Origin: Halieaceae bacterium
GTDB lineage: Bacteria; Pseudomonadota; Gammaproteobacteria; Pseudomonadales; Halieaceae
Length of the DNA stretch: 5,541 bases
Assembly: GCA_011523115.1 (NCBI GenBank)
Contig: WTHO01000040.1
Coordinates: 1-5,541 of the forward strand
Direction: 5' to 3'
This document shows, in pieces, positions 1 through 5,541 of the stretch. The stretch's first letter is position 1. The number at the start of each line of letters is the position of its first letter. The translations under genes were made by a program, and so were the position numbers. The notes under the pieces are model-generated. The model had not been told where the DNA came from. It worked only from the letters and a program-made list of their open reading frames with translations, and did not search any database.

Positions 1-429
1 TAATTCGGACGGGAGTGACGTCAAAAAACGAATTTGATCCGTGGTCGTTTCGAGCTTTTCCGGTGCAAATGCGCGATGAAGGGGTTCGAGTAGCTCCCAG
101 GATTTGAGTAGCGATGCGTCCAGCGCCACCGCGCGCTCTGCTGCCGCGAGCGCCGCCTCGGGTTCATTCAGGCTCAGAGAATTCAGCGCAATTTCCTGAT
201 GTGCCCGCGCCATTTCGGGGTAGGCTGCAACCAGACCCTTGAGCACGGCAATGGCGTCAGAGGGGTTGTTCGCCAGCCGGCAGAGCAAAGCCTTCAGGTA
301 GCCCAAATTGGGGTCATCGGAGAACTCTGGCCAGAGCTCATCGATAATGGCACCGGCTTCTGACAAGGCGCCCAGAGCCAATTTTTGCTGAACGCTCTCA
401 AGTGCTTTCGCAGGAGCGGCGTTGCTCAT
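1..429 (-). CDS. TPR-repeat protein, probably N-terminal part of a TPR-sulfotransferase (partial, runs off left edge)
   Basis: The frame opens with ATG at 427-429 and stays open for 143 codons to base 1, so the C-terminus is outside the window. The protein begins MSNAAPAKAL and has no signal peptide, suggesting a cytoplasmic protein. It is built of paired amphipathic helices in the TPR pattern: LGYLKALLCRLANNPSDAI at about residues 42-60, then AYPEMARAHQEIALNSL (69-85) and EPEAALAAAERAVALD (89-104), with the small-residue and Pro/Asp spacing of TPRs. The tail ending in FLTSLPSEL resembles, from memory, the first TPR block of marine TPR proteins that carry a C-terminal PAPS-dependent sulfotransferase domain. 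That domain is not in view, so sulfotransferase identity is inference. A weak GAAGAG ribosome site lies 8-10 bases before the ATG. The gene follows the TonB receptor on the same strand, separated by 65 bp that contain a terminator. An alternative is a generic TPR adaptor. Confidence 0.82.
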   Translation of the reverse strand, partial: MSNAAPAKALESVQQKLALGALSEAGAIIDELWPEFSDDPNLGYLKALLCRLANNPSDAIAVLKGLVAAYPEMARAHQEIALNSLSLNEPEAALAAAERAVALDASLLKSWELLEPLHRAFAPEKLETTTDQIRFLTSLPSEL

Positions 430-443
430 GATGGTATCTCTTC

Positions 444-473
444 AAAAAAAAGGGCGATCGATTGATCGCCCTT
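444..473 (-). terminator. Rho-independent terminator after the TonB-dependent receptor
   Basis: A perfect 10-bp inverted repeat, AAGGGCGATC (450-459) and GATCGCCCTT (464-473), encloses a 4-base loop. Read on the minus strand the hairpin runs directly into a run of U (A run at 444-451 on the plus strand), which is the classical intrinsic terminator form. It starts 21 bases past the receptor stop codon. No T-run follows on the plus strand, so it is directional. It ends only 14 bases before the start codon of the next minus-strand gene, so that gene depends on read-through or on a promoter hidden in or before the hairpin. Confidence 0.9.
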
Positions 474-494
474 CGTGTGACAAGCCAAGCGTAC

Positions 495-3326
495 TCAGAA
501 AGAGTACCCGAATCGCAGACCCATGGTGCGCGGGCGCAACATGCTCGACTCCGGTGTGAACTTACCGGCAGGCTGCACCACATATCCTTCCTCTGAGGAG
601 AGATTGTTGATGAACAGTTCAGCCGTCCAGTTATCGCGACCGTAGCCAATACCCACATTGATCGTGGTAAAGGAATCATTCTGGAAGCGCGAGTTCGAGG
701 GCAGATTCCCATCAGACGTCGGTACAGTGCCAAAGGTGCCGCCTTCGTCCTGAATACCAATACCGGGATCGTTGCCGTAGGCGAGGTTGTGCGTGTCGTT
801 CATGAAGGCGGCGCTACCGGCAATGCCGCTGACGGTTGAGCCACGGTGGACCAACGCGCCGTTGAGCCAGGCGTTGCCGTTCATGAAGTCGAAGTCATAG
901 CGCACCCGAATGTTGCCCGAGAATGATGGCGCCAGGGGCAGATCCGACCCTACCGGCACAGCAACACCCTGCAACTGCTTATTGATTCGCGTGAGTTCGG
1001 TATTCATGAAGCTCGCGGCACCCGCAATGGTGAGCCTGCCTGTGGCAGCCCACATGAGGTCGATATCCACACCCCGGGTTTCGGCATCACCCACATTCTC
1101 AAGGAAGACCAGGAACGCGACGTTGGAGGGATCAAAACGCGCCACCTGCAAGTCGGTGATTTCAGTTGAATAGAAGCTCGCATTGACACGCAGCGTGTTA
1201 TCCAGGAGCTCCGCCTTGATGCCCAGCTCCATGTTTTCGAGCTCATCGGTCACAGCCACTGCGGGCACAACATAACCTTCGTAGATGCCCGACTGGTTAC
1301 TTGCCAGCTGCCCGGCGTTTCGGTTCTGCGCGGCGGGTCGGTAACCCTCCGAGTAAACACCATAAAGCATGATGTCATCGGTAATCCGCCAGTCCAGAGA
1401 GAAGCGCACAATGGTGTCATCCTCTTCGGTCACACCGTCGGCGCCAATGGTAGAGATATCCAGCCGGCCATCTTTAATAGCCTGAAGGGTTGCGGCGTTA
1501 CTACCGCCCCCACGGAACATCTCTTTGGCGCCAGCGCCATAGTCGTTGGCGGCTCCGGGATAGTTGAGGAGGCCAAGGAATTGCTCATCCGTCATGTTAC
1601 CGGTGTTATAGGCGCCCAGTGCAAGGAAGCGATCAGTCGGACTGTTACTGTAGCGGTGACTGTTGCAGAACCCTTCACCAGCTCCGCCGCCGCCATTACC
1701 GCCGTAACGGCAACCGAACGAGAAGTTTGAAGCACCTGTTAACTGGGTCTCGAGATCATACTTTCGAGCGCCGAATGTGGCGGTCAGATTATCGGTAATA
1801 TCAAAAGCGATCTGGCCAAAGAAGGCGAGTTCTTCCTCGGTTCGGGTGTAGTCGTTGTAGAACGTTGTAAGCGGCCCGGTTGGCCCCACCTGATTTGTGC
1901 CGGCTACACCCGGGATGGTGTAGTTAGCCAGTTGATAGGGGGACTGAGCCGAAGCTCCGTAGTACTGCACCTGAAAATCGCTGAACGCGTCTCCGGTCGA
2001 GTAATACTGGAACTCACCAAGGGTCGTGGATTCCACATCGCTATAGTAAACGCCCGCCATGATGCGCCAGCGACGATCAGGGTCTGTGCTGATGCGCAGC
2101 TCATGGGTGGTACGCTCGTTGGTCGTGGTATCGCTATAAGCCTTGGTGGGGTCAAAACAAGTGTTTTGGTTGGTCGGCCCTGGTGCCGCGTAGATGTTGC
2201 CGCTGCACAGGTAATAGGTGATGTACCCGCCGCCATTGTTGTAATGGGTGTAGTCAATCAGCGACTCGATTTCCCGGTCGAGGTAGCCACCCGCATAAAC
2301 AATATCCAGACCAGCGATGCGGCCCTCTATTGTCAGAGTAGTGAGATCAAACTCGTCGATGTTCTGCTCTGGCTGGAATTTCGCGGAGTTCTCGTCGCCA
2401 AGACTTGGGTCCACCAGGAACGAGCCTTCAACGTCAAGCTTCTGCGAGGAGTGTTGAACCAGCGCGCTCCAGTTTTCAGAGATATCCCACTTCAAGCCAA
2501 CCCGGTAGCCCGTATAGGTTGCCTCATTCCAGTCGTCTTTCACCACTTCTTGGTTGCTTGCCGAATTGACGACCGTATCCGGGAAGTTGCGGAAGTAAGG
2601 CCCAAAGCCGATGGAGTTTCGATCAATGACCGGGCCGGATGGTGTAAAGGTCGCGGCAGTATTGTCGATCCAGCCGCCCTGGCGGTTGTTATAGCCGACG
2701 GCGCGGATGGCCACGTTCTCGCCAATCGGCACGTTGATCATGCCTTCGATGTTGCTGCTGGTGTCGCCGCCGTGGGTCGATGACATGCCGATATCGACTC
2801 GGCCCTGCATCTCACCCAATACCGGCTTGTTGGTGATCATTCGCACGTTGCCCGCCTGAGAGCTTGCGCCAAAGAGCGTGCCCTGGGGGCCTGCCAGCAC
2901 CTCAATTCGCTCGAGGTCGGCGGCGTAGACGTCAAGGTTACGTCCACCGAAGGAGACCGGGGTCTCATCGAGATACAGTGCCACGCCCGGGGCGGAGCCC
3001 TGAGCTGACGATACGGTCACCGAGGCCTGCTCGGTGGCTGATCCACGAATGTAAATCTCCCGCATGCCTGGCGAGTTACCGGCGTCGACCACGTTGGGCA
3101 AAAAGTTAACGTACTCGTCAAAGGTCATGATTCCCTGCTCGCGCATGGAATCGCCAGACAGCGCGTTGACGGAGATCGGCACGTCCTGGAGGCTCTCGGC
3201 CTGTTTGGTCGCGGTCACCACCACTTCCTCGAGCTGCGCCTGTACAGGGCTTGCAACAAGCGGCAACAGCGCGACGCCAAGGGCGGCGGCTAGTGGTGTG
3301 CGTTGAAAACGTTGGGGGTGAGACAT
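495..3326 (-). CDS. TonB-dependent outer-membrane receptor, 943 aa
   Basis: A complete outer-membrane active transporter that would take up an unidentified ligand using energy from TonB-ExbB-ExbD. Residues 1-30 form a signal peptide (basic start, hydrophobic AAALGVALLPLVA, cleavage after VQA). A TonB-box-like EEVVVTA follows at 33-39. The plug spans about 45-168 and includes DVPISVNALSGDSM, the IYIRG strand at 91-95, and IEVLAGPQGTLFGASSQAG at 141-159, where most relatives have VLRGPQGTL and this protein has Ala145. The rest is a long barrel ending in GYSF, with the terminal Phe needed for BAM assembly. Cys374/Cys390 and Cys539/Cys554 probably form two disulfide-closed extracellular loops. 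The start at 3326 is preferred over an in-frame ATG at 3380 because it gives an intact signal peptide and has a good ribosome site; the upstream ATG would add 18 residues that cover the promoter. The type resembles OAR-like receptors of sphingomonads and marine gammaproteobacteria; the substrate cannot be read from sequence. Confidence 0.95.
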   Translation of the reverse strand: MSHPQRFQRTPLAAALGVALLPLVASPVQAQLEEVVVTATKQAESLQDVPISVNALSGDSMREQGIMTFDEYVNFLPNVVDAGNSPGMREIYIRGSATEQASVTVSSAQGSAPGVALYLDETPVSFGGRNLDVYAADLERIEVLAGPQGTLFGASSQAGNVRMITNKPVLGEMQGRVDIGMSSTHGGDTSSNIEGMINVPIGENVAIRAVGYNNRQGGWIDNTAATFTPSGPVIDRNSIGFGPYFRNFPDTVVNSASNQEVVKDDWNEATYTGYRVGLKWDISENWSALVQHSSQKLDVEGSFLVDPSLGDENSAKFQPEQNIDEFDLTTLTIEGRIAGLDIVYAGGYLDREIESLIDYTHYNNGGGYITYYLCSGNIYAAPGPTNQNTCFDPTKAYSDTTTNERTTHELRISTDPDRRWRIMAGVYYSDVESTTLGEFQYYSTGDAFSDFQVQYYGASAQSPYQLANYTIPGVAGTNQVGPTGPLTTFYNDYTRTEEELAFFGQIAFDITDNLTATFGARKYDLETQLTGASNFSFGCRYGGNGGGGAGEGFCNSHRYSNSPTDRFLALGAYNTGNMTDEQFLGLLNYPGAANDYGAGAKEMFRGGGSNAATLQAIKDGRLDISTIGADGVTEEDDTIVRFSLDWRITDDIMLYGVYSEGYRPAAQNRNAGQLASNQSGIYEGYVVPAVAVTDELENMELGIKAELLDNTLRVNASFYSTEITDLQVARFDPSNVAFLVFLENVGDAETRGVDIDLMWAATGRLTIAGAASFMNTELTRINKQLQGVAVPVGSDLPLAPSFSGNIRVRYDFDFMNGNAWLNGALVHRGSTVSGIAGSAAFMNDTHNLAYGNDPGIGIQDEGGTFGTVPTSDGNLPSNSRFQNDSFTTINVGIGYGRDNWTAELFINNLSSEEGYVVQPAGKFTPESSMLRPRTMGLRFGYSF

Positions 3327-3331
3327 ACTGG

Positions 3332-3338
3332 CTCCCTT
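3332..3338 (-). promoter_or_regulatory. Ribosome binding site of the TonB-dependent receptor
   Basis: On the minus strand AAGGGAG lies 5 bases before the ATG at 3326. This fixes the start at the MSHPQRF methionine rather than at the longer in-frame ATG at 3380, which would lie inside the proposed promoter. Confidence 0.75.
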
Positions 3339-3351
3339 ATTTCTCTCAATG

Positions 3352-3380
3352 GCTATAGACGTCGTTATTGTTAGATACAA
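3352..3380 (-). promoter_or_regulatory. Candidate sigma70 promoter for the TonB-dependent receptor
   Basis: On the minus strand a -35 hexamer TTGTAT (plus 3375-3380) and a -10 hexamer TATAGC (plus 3352-3357) are separated by exactly 17 bp. Each matches 4 of 6 consensus bases. Transcription would begin near 3345, giving a leader of about 19 nt that just contains the ribosome site. Position and spacing are good, but the hexamers are imperfect and this is unproven. Confidence 0.5.
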
Positions 3381-3383
3381 CGA
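3362..3383. promoter_or_regulatory. Weak dyad overlapping the receptor -35 region
   Basis: TCGTT (3362-3366) and AACGA (3379-3383) form a 5-bp inverted repeat with a 12-bp spacer. It overlaps the -35 hexamer and most of the spacer of the candidate receptor promoter, a position where a bound repressor would block RNA polymerase. Arms this short can arise by chance, so it is only a candidate operator. Confidence 0.25.
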
Positions 3384-3424
3384 GGGCGTACCCTACCTTT
3401 TATGGGCTGGGCCTGCAAACCCCT

Positions 3425-3443
3425 GACTTGTTCGAAACAAGTC
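3425..3443. promoter_or_regulatory. Perfect 8-3-8 dyad, candidate operator in the divergent intergenic region
   Basis: GACTTGTT (3425-3432), CGA, AACAAGTC (3436-3443) is a perfect inverted repeat of 8 bp per arm with a 3-base centre. It lies close to the middle of the 197-bp gap between the divergent receptor and BCCT genes, 80 bases before the transporter start and 98 before the receptor start. No T-run follows on either strand, so an intrinsic terminator is unlikely. Size and symmetry fit the operator of a dimeric helix-turn-helix regulator. Choline/betaine uptake genes are often controlled by the TetR-family repressor BetI, but I cannot match this sequence to a known BetI site and no regulator gene is in the window. 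Confidence 0.5.
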
Positions 3444-3523
3444 GTTATGCGCCCTTCAGGGCCGCCATGAGGTCTTGGCGAGCATCGGTTACACTGCGCG
3501 CACAATACCAACGAAAATCTCCC

Positions 3524-5527
3524 ATGACCGACGATTCTGCGGCCGATCAGACCCGGCCTCGTTTTACGATTGATGCCGCGGTGTGCTTTCCCGCGCTGAT
3601 CCTGTTGTTCGGGGCCATCTTGTTGGTTTTGGCCGTGCCTGAGGAGGGCAGTAACCCCTTTGCCGGCGTGCAGGCAGTGATTGTGGATACCGCAAGCTGG
3701 TTTTATGTGCTGATCGTGACGCTAATTGCTGTGATCGTCGTCTTTCTTGCAGTTTCACGCTATGGTGATATCAAGCTGGGACCGGACCACGCGGAACCTG
3801 ACTACAGCTATGCGTCGTGGTTTGCCATGCTGTTTTCCGCCGGTATCGGCATTGGCATGATGTTTTACGGTATCGCTGAGCCGGTGATGCATTACCTGTC
3901 ACCTCCCACGGGCCCGGGCGGGACGCCGGAGGCGGCGACAGAGGCGATCCAGATCAGCTACTTTCACTGGGGCTTCAACGCCTGGGCAACCTACGCGGTG
4001 GTGGCCATGATCCTCGCTTACTTCGCGTACCGGCATGATTTACCGCTGACACTTCGGTCGGCGTTCTATCCGTTAATCGGAGAGCGTATTCATGGGCCCG
4101 CTGGCGCCGCGGTCGATGTTTTCGCCGTGATCTGCACCACCTGCGGGATCTCGGTGAGTTTGGGGCTCGGTGTGTTGCAGATTAATACCGGCTTTAACTA
4201 CCTCTTTGAACTGCCGATCGACGTCTGGGTTCAGGTGGGTCTGATTTTTGCCACCATGGCCTTGGCGACGGTATCGGTCGTCCTCGGGCTCGATACCGGC
4301 ATCAAGCGCCTCTCCGAGATCAATATTATTCTTGCGGTGCTGTTACTGCTGCTGATCTTGCTGACGGGTCCTACGGCGCTCCTGTTATCCGGCACGCTGC
4401 AGAATTTTGGCGCCTACGTGGCAGGCCTGGTGCCCCGCACCCTCGATATGTATGTCTATGACCAAACCGACTGGTTTGGTGGCTGGACCATCTTCTACTG
4501 GGGCTGGTGGATCAGTTGGACCCCCTTCGTCGGCGTCTTTGTTGCCCGCATCTCCCGCGGCCGAACCATCCGCGAATTTTTGGTTGGTGTCACCATCGTG
4601 CCCACCTTATTTATTTGTCTGTGGATGGGGGTTTTGGGGGGCAGTGCGTTGGAACTGATTGGCAATCAGGGTGTGTCTGAACTGGGCACCGCGGTGCAGG
4701 AAAACCCGGCGGTGGGCTTGTTCCGCTTCATGGAATTTTTACCCGCCACCAAAGCCCTGAGCGTGATTTCGCTCCTGATGATCGTGATTTTCTTTGTCAC
4801 CTCGGCAGACAGCGGCGCGATGGTGCTCAACATGCTGAGTGCCAAGGGGGTGGACAATACGCCCGCCCTGCAGCGTACGCTGTGGACTCTGGTGATCGCT
4901 CTGGCCGCCTCGCTATTACTGCTTGGCGGGGGGTTGCAGGCGCTGCAAACCGCAACGATTGCCAGTGCCTTGCCCTTTGCAATTGCCTTACTTGGGGCCT
5001 TCTGGGGTTTTGGCCGGGCGCTACTCGCTGATGGCGCCAAGCGTCAGTCCCACTCAACGCACGTACCACCTGCTACCGCCGCCGAGGGCTGGCGGGACAG
5101 GCTTGGAGTGCTATTGGAATATCCGGATGATCAAACCGTACTTCGTTTTCAGCGTGACACGGTAGAGCCCGCGATGCAGGCCTTCGCCGCTGAGCTTGCC
5201 GCTCGTGGTGTTGTTGCTCAGGTTGTTGCTGATGAAGCCGCGTTATCGGTTCGACTGGAGGTTGCTCATGGCGGCGAGGATGACTTCTGCTACGAGGTGC
5301 GTGCCCGCAATCATCCTTTGCCGGATGCGTCGATTGCAGCGGCCATCGACAAGACCACCGACAAGACCACCGACAAAGGCAGCGCGCCGGAGTTTTTTCG
5401 AGCCGAAGTGCATCTCACCGAGGGTGGTCAGGACTATGACGTGATGGGGTGGTCAGAGGAGCAGGTGATCGTCGATATCCTCAACCAATACGAGGATCAC
5501 CTGCATTTTTTGCACACCGTAAGGTAA
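3524..5527 (+). CDS. betT: BCCT-family transporter, BetT-like choline/glycine betaine uptake carrier, 667 aa
   Basis: A complete inner-membrane secondary transporter for trimethylammonium compounds (choline, glycine betaine or relatives), used for osmoprotection or as carbon and nitrogen. Twelve hydrophobic helices span residues about 18 to 497. BCCT marks: glycine stretch GIGIG at 107-111 (TM3); substrate aromatic cage Trp149, Trp154, Tyr157 in TM4; the family signature GWTIFYWGWW (320-329) followed by ISWTPF; ARISRGRTIREF (341-352); and TSADSG (426-431) with the predicted Na2 Thr/Ser pair. Residues 498-667 form a cytoplasmic domain like the osmosensing tail of E. coli BetT, with matching YP, CY/VY and DILNQYEDHL-FLH segments; overall length is close to E. 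coli BetT (677). The start at 3524 gives a normal BCCT N-terminus, MTDDSAADQT, though no clear Shine-Dalgarno precedes it. In-frame ATGs at 3467 and 3368 would add implausible sequence. The family is certain; the exact substrate and coupling ion are not. Confidence 0.93.
   Translation: MTDDSAADQTRPRFTIDAAVCFPALILLFGAILLVLAVPEEGSNPFAGVQAVIVDTASWFYVLIVTLIAVIVVFLAVSRYGDIKLGPDHAEPDYSYASWFAMLFSAGIGIGMMFYGIAEPVMHYLSPPTGPGGTPEAATEAIQISYFHWGFNAWATYAVVAMILAYFAYRHDLPLTLRSAFYPLIGERIHGPAGAAVDVFAVICTTCGISVSLGLGVLQINTGFNYLFELPIDVWVQVGLIFATMALATVSVVLGLDTGIKRLSEINIILAVLLLLLILLTGPTALLLSGTLQNFGAYVAGLVPRTLDMYVYDQTDWFGGWTIFYWGWWISWTPFVGVFVARISRGRTIREFLVGVTIVPTLFICLWMGVLGGSALELIGNQGVSELGTAVQENPAVGLFRFMEFLPATKALSVISLLMIVIFFVTSADSGAMVLNMLSAKGVDNTPALQRTLWTLVIALAASLLLLGGGLQALQTATIASALPFAIALLGAFWGFGRALLADGAKRQSHSTHVPPATAAEGWRDRLGVLLEYPDDQTVLRFQRDTVEPAMQAFAAELAARGVVAQVVADEAALSVRLEVAHGGEDDFCYEVRARNHPLPDASIAAAIDKTTDKTTDKGSAPEFFRAEVHLTEGGQDYDVMGWSEEQVIVDILNQYEDHLHFLHTVR
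5348..5376 (+). repeat. 12-bp tandem repeat inside the transporter's C-terminal domain
   Basis: GACAAGACCACC occurs twice exactly (5348-5359, 5360-5371), followed by a partial third copy GACAA (5372-5376). In frame it encodes DKTTDKTTDK at residues 609-618 of the BCCT protein. Because the unit is a multiple of three, gain or loss of a copy keeps the frame. By eye, the loop holding it is about 10 residues longer than the matching loop of E. coli BetT. Confidence 0.85.
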
Positions 5528-5541
5528 GAAGTCGACTCTTA

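Noticed and set aside
398..760. A 120-codon minus-strand open frame
   Set aside because: It overlaps the receptor 3' end, the terminator and the start of the TPR gene in another frame. Its arginine- and serine-rich product has no family resemblance.
1932..2783. A 283-codon plus-strand open frame opposite the receptor gene
   Set aside because: It is wholly antisense to a clear receptor coding region, its protein shows no recognisable domain, and its length is explained by the codon bias of the GC-rich opposite strand.
3362..3383. Fur box controlling the TonB receptor
   Set aside because: The AT-rich stretch does not fit the GATAAT-type 19-bp Fur consensus, and the receptor is not recognisably a siderophore receptor.
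3451..3462. Inverted repeat GCCCT-TC-AGGGC
   Set aside because: The 2-base loop is too small for a full hairpin, there is no T-run, and a repeat this short is common in GC-rich DNA.
3475..3506. Possible promoter for the BCCT gene (TTGGCG at 3475, TACACT at 3490, CACAAT at 3501)
   Set aside because: No pair of hexamers has 16-18 bp spacing. TACACT would suit a -10 by position but has no matching -35, so no promoter is annotated.
3368..3523. N-terminal extension of the BCCT protein from ATG 3368 or 3467
   Set aside because: The added 52 or 19 residues do not look like a BCCT N-terminus, and the longer form would cover the receptor promoter and the perfect dyad. ATG 3467 does have an AGGG five bases upstream, so it remains a minor possibility.
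5525..5541. Near-palindrome at the window end around AGTCGACT, overlapping the BCCT stop codon
   Set aside because: It has one unpaired base, is AT-rich, and the sequence that would show a T-run lies outside the window, so a terminator cannot be supported.

Overview
The window looks like chromosomal DNA of a marine-type, TonB-receptor-rich gammaproteobacterium. Moderately high GC, a large OAR-like TonB-dependent receptor beside a TPR protein of the sulfotransferase type, and a BetT-like betaine/choline transporter together recall the Halieaceae/OM60 group. That placement is inferred from gene content and protein style; no rRNA or other marker gene is present.

Layout: (i) 1-429, minus strand: the first 143 codons of a TPR protein that runs off the left edge, probably the N-terminal half of a TPR-sulfotransferase. 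(ii) 430-494: a 65-bp gap holding a strong intrinsic terminator on the minus strand. (iii) 495-3326, minus strand: a complete 943-residue TonB-dependent outer-membrane receptor with signal peptide, TonB box, plug, barrel and terminal Phe. (iv) 3327-3523: a 197-bp divergent intergenic region with a credible sigma70 promoter for the receptor and a perfect 8-3-8 dyad near its centre. (v) 3524-5527, plus strand: a complete 667-residue BCCT transporter of the BetT type, with the 12-helix core and the C-terminal cytoplasmic domain. Only 14 bases follow it. The two complete genes plus the partial one fill the window, and no gap exceeds 300 bases.

How the genes could work together: the receptor would import an unknown ligand across the outer membrane, the BCCT carrier would import a trimethylammonium compound (betaine, choline or a relative) across the inner membrane, and the TPR/sulfotransferase gene lies downstream of the receptor behind a terminator. 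Divergent genes sharing one control region may be co-regulated, but nothing proves that they share a substrate. No betI, betA or betB gene is visible. I found no clearly new system. The points most worth a second look are the central dyad, the mixed ion-site signature of the transporter, the terminator placed between receptor and TPR gene, and a 12-bp tandem repeat that expands a loop in the transporter's regulatory domain.
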